This document shows, one piece after another, positions 21,674 through 31,824 of a stretch of DNA of 64,000 nt. Location: positions 434,001-498,000 of the forward strand of contig NC_011691.1 of assembly GCF_000150955.2 (NCBI RefSeq), read 5' to 3'. The notes below the pieces were generated by a model that was given only the letters and a program-made list of their open reading frames with translations, searched no databases and had not been told where the DNA came from. The position numbers and the translations under genes were made by a program. How positions within the stretch are numbered: position 1 is the stretch's first letter; each line of letters begins with the position of its first letter. This DNA comes from Phaeodactylum tricornutum CCAP 1055/1. Lineage: Eukaryota; Bacillariophyta; Bacillariophyceae; Surirellales; Neidiaceae.

Positions 21674-22906
21674 TGTACCGCGAGACCAGTAAAGTCAACA
21701 GAGAAAATATAGATCCCTCCTTGGTAGTGGCAACGAACGATGGCGTGCTGCTTCTCGGACGGCTACTGGCGTTACGAACGAAGGGAAACGGAGGGAAGGT
21801 CTGGAGCGCGGGTGTCCAAGGCAGTTTCTACGACGCACACAAGTCCAGGCGCAGCGACGGTTGGTTCCAAACAGCGAACGACAGCGACAGGGTAGGTGGG
21901 AAGGTACCGTTGCCGCAAAAGACAACAAGTGGAAAGGGACAATGGAGACGATGATTTTCTACGAATCGTGCTTGGAACCGACCGATGCGACTCGAGGGGA
22001 CTTTCCCCTCCTACCGTGTGAAGCACTACCAGTGTGACTCGAATGGTACTACGTGTACGGACGGGACGCCGCGCGTACCCGAGAGGAAACCGACACTGGC
22101 TATTGCTCGGTCCGTCACGGTCCGTCGTACCCCCCAGCTTGTGTCGTTGGGAACTCACTCTCACTGTTAGGCAGCTACCGTACATCGTAGATAGGTAGCA
22201 ACCAAGGCAAGAACCAACGGACTACCTATGCGATAGATACACGCGCAACGGAATTTTCGTGGTCATTCCTTTCCTGAAGAGGGTCATTGCGGACGTCAAA
22301 AAGGTAGTTTCCATCTAGTTGAAAACCCTTTTGACATATTCGTCCGAAATACTGTCTAGGAACACCGCTCGAGTTTGGGCCTGATGTCTCTCCATCATTC
22401 TCCATGAGAAACCATAGTGTCAATGGTTCCCTGTAAACCGTCCATATATTTGACTACGACATGTCGAAAGATCTACAACAATTCACATTGCAGAGCATTT
22501 TGTGTCGATCCGAACTATCTATTTCGGAAGTAGGACGGGATTGGCGGTTGGTCCCGAATTGGCTTCTGGTGATTGTCCGAGACAAAGAGTCCATTATGGG
22601 TGGAAACGGAAGCAACGGACGCAGCGTGCGACTGCTTTCGTTGAACGGAAATATAACGCATATCACTCTTTTCCACTATTGTGTCTCACAGTCACGAAGA
22701 TTTCGCCAGTCGTGGGACCGGTCGGCTTCCGGTTGTAAGGATCCGTTCACATTATAGGACACGCACACAAAGACGAAGGAGCTCACCACCTTTTTCTGCG
22801 GGCCCTGTCCAAAGTCCTTTCCGTCCCCACACTTTGGCACACAAAGTCCTACATACTGGATAATCATTATTCGTCCAACCCTCATCATCGTACATACATC
22901 ATCATC
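21674..22906. other. divergent promoter region, 1.2 kb
   Basis: Between the divergent TMEM184 and TMEM43 genes. Frames of up to about 137 codons exist on both strands but lack family features and signal sequences. CTCACAGTCA lies near 22683-22692. An ATC repeat precedes the TMEM43 start. Confidence 0.5.
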
Positions 22907-24403
22907 ATGCCGGATGAAGAACTTGGGGCTTTCCCGACCCAGGATCGAGGTATCAATGGACAGGATGACGTCGATCGAGACTTGACAAAAGCCAACAACG
23001 AGTCGTGCTGTGCTCGTTTGAGGCTGGGTGGTGTCGTGGTGGGCCTTTTCTTGTTCGTTGGTTGCTCAGTCGCCTTGTTCTGGAACGAAGGTCGGTCCGT
23101 CCGACGCGACAAAGACCTGAACGACGGGAAAAACGTGGTGGTGGAAACGACTCTCCAGGATTTTGGCAATCGTACGGCGGCCACCGAACGTTTCCAAAAC
23201 AAGCTGATACATATCACTGGTCCGCTCACCGCGAATACGACCTTGACGGATCCCGTCTTTGGCGTATCCTCACTCGGTGCGGCTGGTGCCAGTACTCCGG
23301 AGGGGGCGGCTCTGAAACTACGCCGCTCCGTCGATATGTTGCAATGGAGCGAACAAAGTACCACCAATTCAAACTCGGACGGTAAGGGTTCACAACGGAC
23401 TACCTACAGCTACAGCTCCGTCTGGTCCAACACCCTCATTGATTCGTCTCGTTTTCAACGCCGACAAACTCCGGAAAATCCCAAGTCATTTCCGTTCGAA
23501 AGTTGGCAAGCTTCCGCTGATCCAATCCTGTTGGGCAATCGCATTCCATTGTCCTCTGCTGTTGCCAATCGCGTTAACTGGTACACCAATCCTACTACTG
23601 GTGTCGACTTTTTACCGTCCATTGCGAGTCTTCCGATTGATTCAACCAAACGGCAGCGACTCGAAGTACTGAATGACCAGCATTTTGGCAAGAAAGGATA
23701 CTTCTACCATAATCTCAATCTTGTGAGTTCATCAAATCCAGAGATCGGAGATTGTCGAATCGCTTTTGAAATTGTCCAACCAGACACGGTCAGTATCGTC
23801 GCCTTTTACGCTACCCCCGGTCAAACTCTCAATCCGTACAGCACTGACCGCGGCGGGACAATTTTATTTCTGAAACGGGGAACCTTTTCGGCAGCCGAAA
23901 TGTTTGCCGAAGCAGAGGCGGAGAATAAGCAGCTCACTTGGTTAATCCGTGTCCTCGGATTTGTCGGCATGTTCGTCTCAGTGTTACTCATCTTGCAACC
24001 CGTCGCAAACTTTATCGAGATCCTACCCTGCGGTGTGGGTGATTTTATGGCAGGCACCATGAAATGCTGTGTATTTCCCACTGTTGCGTTCATCATTACC
24101 TTTCCATTATCTTTGCTGATTATAAGTCTCGCGTGGGTAGTGTACCGACCGGCGATTGCCATTCCGGTGGCGGTGGCAGCATTCGGGTTCTTGGTGTACG
24201 GATGTCGACAGAGCCGACGCAAGAGGAACAAGCTTCAGGCTCAACAAGAGCAACAAACATCTTCGACACACATCGATAACTATGACTTGCACTTGTCGCA
24301 GGGACAGCAGGCCACTTCAGTGCATATTGGTATCGAACCAGCAACAAAAGCAGAACCAGATGTGATCCTGTACGAGCCGTACAAACCCGATTGGTCCAAA
24401 TAA
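22907..24403 (+). CDS. TMEM43/LUMA family membrane protein
   Basis: 498 aa from a clear ATG. The layout is that of TMEM43: a short N-terminal polar part, one membrane segment (GGVVVGLFLFVGCSVALFW), a large lumenal domain beginning NRTAATERFQNKLIHITGPL and running to about residue 345, then three or four closely spaced hydrophobic segments (LIRVLGFVGMFVSVLLIL, CVFPTVAFIITFPLSLLII, AIPVAVAAFGFLVYG) and a Gln-rich cytosolic tail. In animals the protein sits in the inner nuclear membrane and ER. The lumenal GxLxAxxxLxDPxFGV-like stretch and SxxRFQxRQTPxNP are also typical. Single exon. Family assignment is firm; the role in diatoms is unknown. Confidence 0.88.
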   Translation: MPDEELGAFPTQDRGINGQDDVDRDLTKANNESCCARLRLGGVVVGLFLFVGCSVALFWNEGRSVRRDKDLNDGKNVVVETTLQDFGNRTAATERFQNKLIHITGPLTANTTLTDPVFGVSSLGAAGASTPEGAALKLRRSVDMLQWSEQSTTNSNSDGKGSQRTTYSYSSVWSNTLIDSSRFQRRQTPENPKSFPFESWQASADPILLGNRIPLSSAVANRVNWYTNPTTGVDFLPSIASLPIDSTKRQRLEVLNDQHFGKKGYFYHNLNLVSSSNPEIGDCRIAFEIVQPDTVSIVAFYATPGQTLNPYSTDRGGTILFLKRGTFSAAEMFAEAEAENKQLTWLIRVLGFVGMFVSVLLILQPVANFIEILPCGVGDFMAGTMKCCVFPTVAFIITFPLSLLIISLAWVVYRPAIAIPVAVAAFGFLVYGCRQSRRKRNKLQAQQEQQTSSTHIDNYDLHLSQGQQATSVHIGIEPATKAEPDVILYEPYKPDWSK

Positions 24404-24587
24404 TGAGGCTATTTACAGCTATCCTGTGAGACTCAGATTACGGCGAAAGAAGTGTGTGTGGACTTTGCTAGTGTAGCCTTGATTAACGGTAATTGTAAAT
24501 TGATAAGCAAGTTCTGAGCTAACTTTTCGTGACACGAACATAGAAGGTCCAGCTCCAACGAGAAGGCCCAGCTTCTTTGCCTTTGGT

Positions 24588-24935
24588 CTAGGTACATACC
24601 GGAAAATACATTTTGCAGGTTTCCTCTCTTTCCTTGATAGTTTGAAATAGAAATCCAGATTTACAAAATACGACGAAAGTCATAATCGCCATCTCTCGCC
24701 TCCTCTTTAGAGCTTTGCTTTCTTCCTTCCATAATTTGCTCGGTTTATCGAGCTCTTTCCAAAGGCTGGTATCGTACGATACGTGCTCACCAATTGCATC
24801 ATTAGTCGCTTTCTCTTGCGGTACCCGTCCTTTGGGGTAGTCTCGAAAATGTCGCTGCAAATCACCCTGCTTGGAAAGCGACTGGGACAATTGCAAGAAT
24901 TGGTCCCGGTCTAGCTGCTGCGCGGTAGAATCCAT
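24588..24935 (-). CDS. hypothetical small protein, 115 aa
   Basis: ATG at 24935; the longer frame up to 25001 begins with TTG and is not used. The protein is polar and helical, with MDSTAQQLDRDQFLQLSQSL, a basic stretch KALKRRREMA, and then a short hydrophobic run (IMTFVVFCKSGFLF) near the C terminus. That could make it a tail-anchored protein, but the last residues may be intronic, since a GTATGT lies just before the stop. No family recognised. It is convergent with TMEM43. Weakly supported. Confidence 0.35.
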   Translation of the reverse strand: MDSTAQQLDRDQFLQLSQSLSKQGDLQRHFRDYPKGRVPQEKATNDAIGEHVSYDTSLWKELDKPSKLWKEESKALKRRREMAIMTFVVFCKSGFLFQTIKEREETCKMYFPVCT

Positions 24936-26232
24936 GGAAACGTCGAGGACTGAAGATTTGCAGTGAATCGAATTCCTTGTTGTCAGCGATGCCGTTGTCA
25001 ATGTCGTTCGTTATCGTTCACGATAACCACGAAGAAGTGAAGCATCACAACCCAATTGTAGCATTGATAGTAAGGTCAGCGGTAAGATCCAGAAGATTGG
25101 AAGACCATGGAGTTCGAATCTATCGTATCTGAAACAAGGCACTCTGGATGGATGAGTCTTGACCGTTTGGAGAAGACATCAGCAAGTACACCCCGGGAAT
25201 AATCACACCTTCGAATCGGTCTCCTCTTCAAATGCTTGGTTCAGCACGATTATGTACGACTGTCTTAAGATTCGCAGACGAATCAATCTTTGTTCCGAGC
25301 TGAATAGGACCCGTGCGCTCGCAAACTTGCCAAAAGTCTGTGTCTACAGGAGAGTAAGCGGCAGCGTTATCTGGAAGGACTAGCTAGAAAAGACTGACGC
25401 ACTTGGTGCCAATCGTGTTTTTTGGTCGTTGTTGTTCCTGGAGCATCCACCGGCAAAGTAGACAAAGTAACAGGTTGGCCGTGAGAATAATCATCAGTCA
25501 GGGCCACGCAATCGTACTTGCATCGGTCGTTTTTGACTACGGTCTTGTGAATTGGCAGGACCCAAACGACGTGGCGATTTTTGCGACTCTCCAGTCAGAT
25601 TCGGTCGTACGAATCTCGCCTTTCAAACGCGGCCGGGGGTGAATGGAACAAAATCTTATTCACTCGCTCGATGGTGATTCGGAAGGTAAAGGACTCATAG
25701 TCAACCTGCCTGAGCAGTTTTTTCGTTTTCTCCGCAGACAGAACGTTGTCGTGCGAAGCTTTTTTGCGTGGCTAGCTAGATGCCGATGGTAGATGGATTG
25801 TGACCAGTGCTGGCCATTATGGTTATTGATTCAATGGCCTATTTCTCCAATTTGGCACGATTTCAAAGTCATGGACATTTATTATATTTAACAAATGGGG
25901 GAGGCTCATTCTTTCATTTTGTAGGTAGTTGATAGCGTTCTGGGGAATCACATTTACCCCTATCAACCTTCCCAGTCTGCGGTTGGTTCCGTATCCTGTT
26001 GCGCGACTCGGTTTGTTTCCCAAGCCTTCCGGATGAGCACGACATTCATCGAAACACGACCGGTGCGAGGCTGGCATGCCTTTCGTGGTAGGGACTGTAC
26101 CGGACTGTGATGCACAAAAGCGCGTGCTTTCTCTAGTTTCCGCAAACACACAAAAAGAGATTGCTAGAGAGGATTGGCAGCTTTTCGTCATCAAAACAAT
26201 CTTGCCGGAACCTTTCTTTTCACTCGACCCTC
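24936..26232. other. intergenic, 1.3 kb
   Basis: No supported gene. The minus-strand frames at 25823-26194 overlap the protease promoter and look like chance. The last 200 bases are the likely promoter of the first protease gene. Confidence 0.45.
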
Positions 26233-28413
26233 ATGATTCCAAAAGTCACAGCAATGGCGTCCTATACGCTGCTACTTTTCCTGCTCGCGCATCCGGTGGG
26301 TGCAGCGTCGTCACTCATCAAAGAAGTTCCTCAAGAGCTCAAAGGCAAAAACGCAAATCTCGACTCAACAAGCGTGTCTCTAGCAATTGTTGCTCCAGAG
26401 GACGCGTGGGAAGAACTTCTTCCCGGACACGACGACAAGGAAGAGCGCTCTCTGCAAGATGAGATTCCCACCATCACTTTGTACAACGAAGCATTCGGTA
26501 GTGATTCCCATACAACCGGTAGTTTTACGGAGCTGGGCAGCAACGAAACGTTACGCGCCGAATCTCCGGCCTTGGATGCCTTACTCGCCCCCCAGGTGAT
26601 TGAAAGTAAAATCGTTGGTGGTGAAGATGCCACAGCCGGTCAATTCCCCTTCTACGCCTCCTCATCGGGACGCCCTTCTCTATGCGGAGCGTCTTTGATT
26701 CGACCCGACCTTCTCTTATCGGCCGCTCATTGCGAAGGGGCCTTTACCGGCGGCGTCTTTATTGGGTCGACCCGTTTGGGACAAAATGGTGTTTTCCGAA
26801 GCGTTGCGGCACAAATTCCCCATCCTTTGTACAACGCACGAACAATCGCGTACGACTACATGATCATCCAACTGACGGAGCCCGTGACGGATGTTGATCC
26901 GTTGCCAATCAACCTCAACCCCGCCGATTCCCCTACCGGTGGAGAAGAGTTGACTGTTATGGGATTCGGTACCACATCGTTTCAGGGCAGCATTTCTACT
27001 ACTCTGCAACACGTAAATTCGACGGCCGTCAGTTTCGCTACCTGTGCCCGGCAATACAGGGGTATTTCCAACATCGATCGGGACATTATGCTCTGTGCCG
27101 GTACGCAAGACAATGAAGGATCCTGTCAGGGAGATTCTGGTGGTCCTTTAATTAATGCCAATGGTGTTCAGGTGGGCATTGTCAGTTTTGGTGTCGGTTG
27201 TGGCGATAGCGATTTTCCTGGTGTTTATGCGCGCACGTCAGGGGCTGCCGACTGGATTTCTTCACAAATTTGTACCCTATCCGCAAACCCACCCGCCTCT
27301 TGTGACGATAGCGTTGTCGGTGCCGATGCCGACGGTGGGGTGGCTACCGATCCACCCTCGAACGGCGATGGAAACAGCGACGAGACTACTACCATCACTC
27401 TTACCATTCAAGTAGACAGCTTTCCTTGGGAGACAACATTCGAAATACGCAACGAGGCCGGTCGCACCGTTGCCTCCGGCCCGAGTCCCCGTCCTAGTAG
27501 GAACGAATTGTGGGAAGTTACGTACGTGAACGTTCCGTCCGCTACGTATACACTCATTGTTTACGATTCCTTCTGTGACGGTCTCGTGAGCAGTAACGAC
27601 CCTTCCCTAAGCGGCTTCTTTACCGTCACAGATGATGCCGACGGCACTATTCTAGCCCAGAGTGGACCTGACTTTGGTTGTCAAGCCACGGTCAATTTCG
27701 TTGTCGGTGGAAGTGACGAAGACGATGGCGACGTGAAGAACGACGGGAATTTTAACTGTGTGAGGAACCCGGGGCGTAGTGATTTTTCGTGCTTGTACGA
27801 CATTGAACCTTTTCCGGTTGAGTCCGAACCGAGTTTTTTGTTCGCTGTATGCGACACGTTCCCCTTTCCGAGCGGCATTCCTACGAATGACAATTGCATT
27901 TGCGGAGTCTTCTTGGGCGTGTCGAATCTACCAAATCAGGAGTTATGCGCATCCTGTGAATTTGTATCTAACAGTAACAGCACCAGTGAGCGAGACTGGG
28001 ACGTCATGTATACCTGTTCCAACATTCGCCAAGGCGATTGTGTCGGGCGGAATGCCAATGGCGACTGCATCACCAAGTCGACGTGTGTAGAAAACTCTAC
28101 AAAGGCGATCGCAATCGACGACGATACGTCCAGTACCTGCGACTGGCTGTCCGAAAACTTGGAGACCTATGCGTTTTTGTGCGAATTTCAAGACGTAGCC
28201 TTGGCGTGCCCCGCTACCTGCAACATCTGCGATGCGGTTGAAGAAGCTTCCGTTTGTCAAGATCAGACCGACGCAATAGATATTGAAGCAGCACCAGCTG
28301 GAAGCGCGACGTGCGAATGGTTGTCCAGCAATTTCAACCGGTACTCATACGCCTGTGATCGCACATCCGTTGCCTTGGCCTGTCCGGAGACGTGCGGCAC
28401 GTGTACCGTGTAA
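26233..28413 (+). CDS. secreted S1-family serine protease with C-terminal modules (copy A)
   Basis: Start at the ATG at 26233 (the frame further up opens only with TTG), giving 726 aa with signal peptide MIPKVTAMASYTLLLFLLAHPVGA. A pro-region of about 100 residues leads to the mature N terminus IVGG at residue 127. The catalytic triad is complete: His166 (SAAHC), Asp208 (YDYM) and Ser302 (CQGDSGGP). The residue at the specificity pocket base (chymotrypsin position 189) is Gly, so cleavage after Lys/Arg is not expected. After the protease comes a beta-rich module (FPWETTFEIRN...YDSFCDGLVS) shared with the second protease, a Cys-rich segment, and two ShK-like six-Cys modules ending ACPATCNIC and ACPETCGTC. 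Probably secreted to the medium or wall. Confidence 0.88.
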   Translation: MIPKVTAMASYTLLLFLLAHPVGAASSLIKEVPQELKGKNANLDSTSVSLAIVAPEDAWEELLPGHDDKEERSLQDEIPTITLYNEAFGSDSHTTGSFTELGSNETLRAESPALDALLAPQVIESKIVGGEDATAGQFPFYASSSGRPSLCGASLIRPDLLLSAAHCEGAFTGGVFIGSTRLGQNGVFRSVAAQIPHPLYNARTIAYDYMIIQLTEPVTDVDPLPINLNPADSPTGGEELTVMGFGTTSFQGSISTTLQHVNSTAVSFATCARQYRGISNIDRDIMLCAGTQDNEGSCQGDSGGPLINANGVQVGIVSFGVGCGDSDFPGVYARTSGAADWISSQICTLSANPPASCDDSVVGADADGGVATDPPSNGDGNSDETTTITLTIQVDSFPWETTFEIRNEAGRTVASGPSPRPSRNELWEVTYVNVPSATYTLIVYDSFCDGLVSSNDPSLSGFFTVTDDADGTILAQSGPDFGCQATVNFVVGGSDEDDGDVKNDGNFNCVRNPGRSDFSCLYDIEPFPVESEPSFLFAVCDTFPFPSGIPTNDNCICGVFLGVSNLPNQELCASCEFVSNSNSTSERDWDVMYTCSNIRQGDCVGRNANGDCITKSTCVENSTKAIAIDDDTSSTCDWLSENLETYAFLCEFQDVALACPATCNICDAVEEASVCQDQTDAIDIEAAPAGSATCEWLSSNFNRYSYACDRTSVALACPETCGTCTV

Positions 28414-28780
28414 CTGACGCATTTAGTCAATTCCCAGAATGTTGGTATGCCTCTGTTTAATCATGTGTTATCAATAGAAAAGAAATCGGGCTACTCGCTA
28501 CCGACTCTATCGGCTTGGAGGGCAATTAATGTAACTCATCGCTTCGGAACATGGAAACATGTCCTGGAAAAGAAAGGTTGGGAACAATCATAATGGAGAG
28601 TACCACGAGTGTTTGGCCGAGAGTCGACTAGCGCTCGTTAGATTTACACGAAAGAACATTAGGAAGTGATGTTAAGTATTATGCTCTCGAGACGATTATT
28701 ATTAGGGCTTTGTAGCTTATCCGCGGTCTTGAAAGGAAGATCAGATCATTCAATGGCTTGCCAGATCCTTCGTTTTCTTC
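28414..28780. other. intergenic
   Basis: Between the convergent protease and acyltransferase genes; nothing seen. Confidence 0.45.
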
Positions 28781-30001
28781 CTACAGAGTGTCGACTGCGG
28801 GCGATTGAGGGCTTTGCTGATCGCCATCTTGCAACTGCTGCTGTAACTGAGCGTAGGCCGATCCATTCAACCACGATCGCAATTTGGGGCGAGGCAAATC
28901 GACTCCGTATGTCCCAAAATGTCCCACTACGTGTTGAAAGGTTTGCACGAATTCGTCGGCACTGGTGTAGACCCGAGTGCCGGGATACGATCTGACCGAT
29001 ACGTTGCGACCCGTAACGGTCATGCCAATGGCATCGTCGGGATGCCAAAGGCGATGGGCACCGTGTAACGCCATGAGGGACATTGGTCGTTTGGATAATT
29101 TGGCAATGGTATAGGCTCCGGAAAAGACGGGCAGTAGTCCCTTTTCTGGCGTCGGATTCAATTGTCCTTCGGGTAAAATACCAATATCGAAGCCATCCAC
29201 AAACGCTTGTTTGGTCTCGCGCAGAAAGGTCTTAAAGCTGGCACGATCATATTCGTTCGCGGTACCGTTACCGTTGTCGGCCATGTTGACGGCGATAAAG
29301 CCGGCCTGACGGAAGAGTAAACGCGTGACGGGGTTGGTCTCGAGTCCTCTCCAGTAGACGATTTTGATGGGACGTTTGTGTGGCCCACGGAGAGCCCGAT
29401 CGGCGGCGAGCAAGAGGAACACATCCAACATGGAGGTGTGGTTACAAGCCCAAATAGTCGGTTGGGGATTTGGATCGTGGTAACCCTGCGCGTCGAGGCT
29501 GCAAAAGGGAAAGATACGGAGCATCCAGCGTGCACACCCTTGTCCCGTGGCCAACGCCCAGCGTTCTTTACGGACGCGATTGATGAGTTTCAGCTTGTAC
29601 AATAATTTTTGGGGCCACAAAGTGAGTGGCAGTGACACGCACATGCCGAGAATGAACATCATCATGGTGTATTTGGTAAGAGCTGCCTTCCACGCCGGCA
29701 AGCCAGTTTGGGCAACAGTTCTCGCGGTTGCACTCGCGTCCGTAGTAGGCAGTTCGGTGACAGCATTGGCAGTGCTCGCTGGTAGAGCTACAGTAAACGT
29801 GGAATACTCAGGAAGGGGCATTGGACGAGGCTCGCGGACTGTGCGTGTAGCGGGTGTACCTTGTAGTTGTTGCGTTGGTGGCAGCCGTCTCCGTTGGGAT
29901 TGATCGTTGACTCGCGGTGACGCTGGTATCGGTGTCGTCCGAGGAGCGAAGAAGGCGCTTGCCGGAGCCGAGAGAAGTGAAACAAGTACCAGTAACTCCA
30001 T
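28781..30001 (-). CDS. plastid 1-acyl-glycerol-3-phosphate acyltransferase (PlsC family)
   Basis: Start chosen at the ATG at 30001, since it begins a clean signal peptide, MELLVLVSLLSAPASAFFAP, ending in the plastid import motif ASA-FFAP; the frame further upstream does not begin with ATG. The 406-aa product has a Pro/Thr/Arg-rich transit region, a membrane segment near residues 110-130 (MMMFILGMCVSLPLTLW), then the PlsC fold with the catalytic NHTSMLD (His188, Asp193) and the phosphate-binding PEGQLNP at about 277. Gln replaces the usual Thr in this second motif. It likely makes phosphatidic acid in the plastid envelope for galactolipid and phosphatidylglycerol synthesis. Localisation and family are well supported; acyl preference is not. 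Confidence 0.87.
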   Translation of the reverse strand: MELLVLVSLLSAPASAFFAPRTTPIPASPRVNDQSQRRRLPPTQQLQGTPATRTVREPRPMPLPEYSTFTVALPASTANAVTELPTTDASATARTVAQTGLPAWKAALTKYTMMMFILGMCVSLPLTLWPQKLLYKLKLINRVRKERWALATGQGCARWMLRIFPFCSLDAQGYHDPNPQPTIWACNHTSMLDVFLLLAADRALRGPHKRPIKIVYWRGLETNPVTRLLFRQAGFIAVNMADNGNGTANEYDRASFKTFLRETKQAFVDGFDIGILPEGQLNPTPEKGLLPVFSGAYTIAKLSKRPMSLMALHGAHRLWHPDDAIGMTVTGRNVSVRSYPGTRVYTSADEFVQTFQHVVGHFGTYGVDLPRPKLRSWLNGSAYAQLQQQLQDGDQQSPQSPAVDTL

Positions 30002-30633
30002 CCTTGTTAACAGGGACCTTGCCCCGAAAGTTGTGTTGTTTTTTCGCTGTCGGGGTGCACTGACTGCGAGCCGAGCAATGGGACGACACCTATTCGCCCA
30101 CACCAGTGAACAATCTTCCTCGTCCGTAGAACTTTTACTGCCGCTGCCAATAGAGGACTCTCTTCAGAAAGCGACTGCTAAAGATTCGCTCGATTTACAG
30201 ATAGAGCAATAGAAAGTAGAATAGTAGGATGAGACAATAGACTGATGTGAGTCGAGCAATAGTATAGGCAAGTTTACGATCCGTCCTTTGGAACATCAGA
30301 CGCCTTGGGAAACGGAGTTGGACCAAGGATCGCCAGCGCCTTAACCACTCCTTATCGCTCCAAGAGAAAGTTGGTTAACGAATGTTATAAGTAAGCACTC
30401 TCGGGAGAGAAAGACTGTGTTTTTACCTCCGGTGGCGAATGCGCTCGCTCCTGTATCATTTTTGCTCCTGTAACACTTTTACGGACTAACCGAAAACCTT
30501 CCATACTTTTTACAACGGGCTATGTTGGTCGAGAGTAAGCGTTTTACGATACTGTTTTATCTGAAACACTCCTTTTAATGTCTATACACAAATACATGTT
30601 ATTTAATTGAACGTTAACATGATTATTGACGAG
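30002..30633. other. intergenic
   Basis: Upstream of the acyltransferase and downstream of the second methyltransferase-like gene. No gene supported. Confidence 0.45.
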
Positions 30634-31824
30634 CTACACCCAATGGTGAGACGCCACACCTTTTTCTCGCAATGCATAAAACAGCGTCAGACTATCATGT
30701 ATAGAACCATCTACTTGCCTTCCCCACCAAGGTAAAATCTCCGCCATACGCACGTGATGCTCAAAATAGAATTGGTCGACCAACACATGAAGCCTTGTGT
30801 CGTTCAGAAGCTGCTGCACCAATGGCATTTCGACGCTGGGTGTATCAATATCGAGCTTGACTACGATCAAGTCGTCCGGCCCGTAATTTTCCAGCAACAT
30901 ACGCAGAGGGTTCCGTGCACCATCGGGGTTGGGGTCGACCGGTACATTGATCCAATGGTAGGCCGCATCCAGTTCACCGGGAAGTAGCCGAAACACTTTG
31001 TCGGGCGCGGTAGGTGTCACTTCGTAGGCGTAAATATGGTCGAAGGGAATGCCAAACTGCGCATACAAGTTAATCAAGGTCATGGCTGGACTGGTTTTGG
31101 CTCCATGAAAATCTAAGCTCGCGCCCATGTCGACAAATACGGTGCGACTGGTGCGTGACATTCGGCGACACATGGCCGCAAAATCGTGTACCATGTAGTC
31201 TAGGTTCATAAGGAACTTCCGTTTGTCGCTACAGAATCCTGGGTGGCGTAGCGACGGTAACAGCGGCTCCACGAAGCCCACACGGGTCGTCTCAGACAGT
31301 TGTTGACTCTGGAAGATACCACCCACGAGACCGTCCGGATGGAGCTCCAATGAATCGCAAACGGAGAGTCCGTCGGTGTCCGTAGCCGAGCTGACCAAGG
31401 CTCTGCGCAGATCGGGGAAAGGAGATGTGAAATTACGCACTCTTCTATAATACTCAGCCAACTCGCTTTCGAACTTGTGCAGATCGTCATAGATTGGCGA
31501 GGTTGTTTTGTTGTACCAAAGGTTGCACCCAAGCGATGCGTTGGTACCTGCTGTTTGGTAACCCAGTTCTTTTGTGTGCTTTAAGATGTAATCTTCCATC
31601 GGTGCTGATCGGTATTGCTTGAATGGTGCAGCTACTCCGCTACTAGCGTGCTCCAAAAAAGCGGTCGGAGCAAGTTTCGCACTCGGGCAGTCCAGAGGAG
31701 ACCGCATGAATCCTTGCAGTGAGGGCGTCATCACGTTATAAACAACGGCGACCGCGCAGCCGCCGAGTATGAACAATCGAAGAGGGATGGCCCTAATCTG
31801 TTGGCAACATCTCTCAGATACCAT
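30634..31824 (-). CDS. type II membrane protein, possible FkbM-like methyltransferase (copy B)
   Basis: 396 aa, the same length as the gene at 16936-18126 and alike along the whole protein, by eye about four residues in five. Most differences fall in the stem just after the membrane anchor (PLRLFILGGCAVAVVYNVM) and around residues 90-150. The core TVFVDMGASLDFHG, FDHIYAYEVTP and DLIVVKLDIDTPSVEMP is unchanged, so both copies are probably functional and under selection. Clear ATG at 31824. Likely Golgi lumen, modifying glycans or other secreted products; the enzyme activity is an inference. The flanks of the two copies do not obviously match, so the duplication is old or dispersed rather than a fresh tandem event. 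Confidence 0.7.
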   Translation of the reverse strand: MVSERCCQQIRAIPLRLFILGGCAVAVVYNVMTPSLQGFMRSPLDCPSAKLAPTAFLEHASSGVAAPFKQYRSAPMEDYILKHTKELGYQTAGTNASLGCNLWYNKTTSPIYDDLHKFESELAEYYRRVRNFTSPFPDLRRALVSSATDTDGLSVCDSLELHPDGLVGGIFQSQQLSETTRVGFVEPLLPSLRHPGFCSDKRKFLMNLDYMVHDFAAMCRRMSRTSRTVFVDMGASLDFHGAKTSPAMTLINLYAQFGIPFDHIYAYEVTPTAPDKVFRLLPGELDAAYHWINVPVDPNPDGARNPLRMLLENYGPDDLIVVKLDIDTPSVEMPLVQQLLNDTRLHVLVDQFYFEHHVRMAEILPWWGRQVDGSIHDSLTLFYALREKGVASHHWV

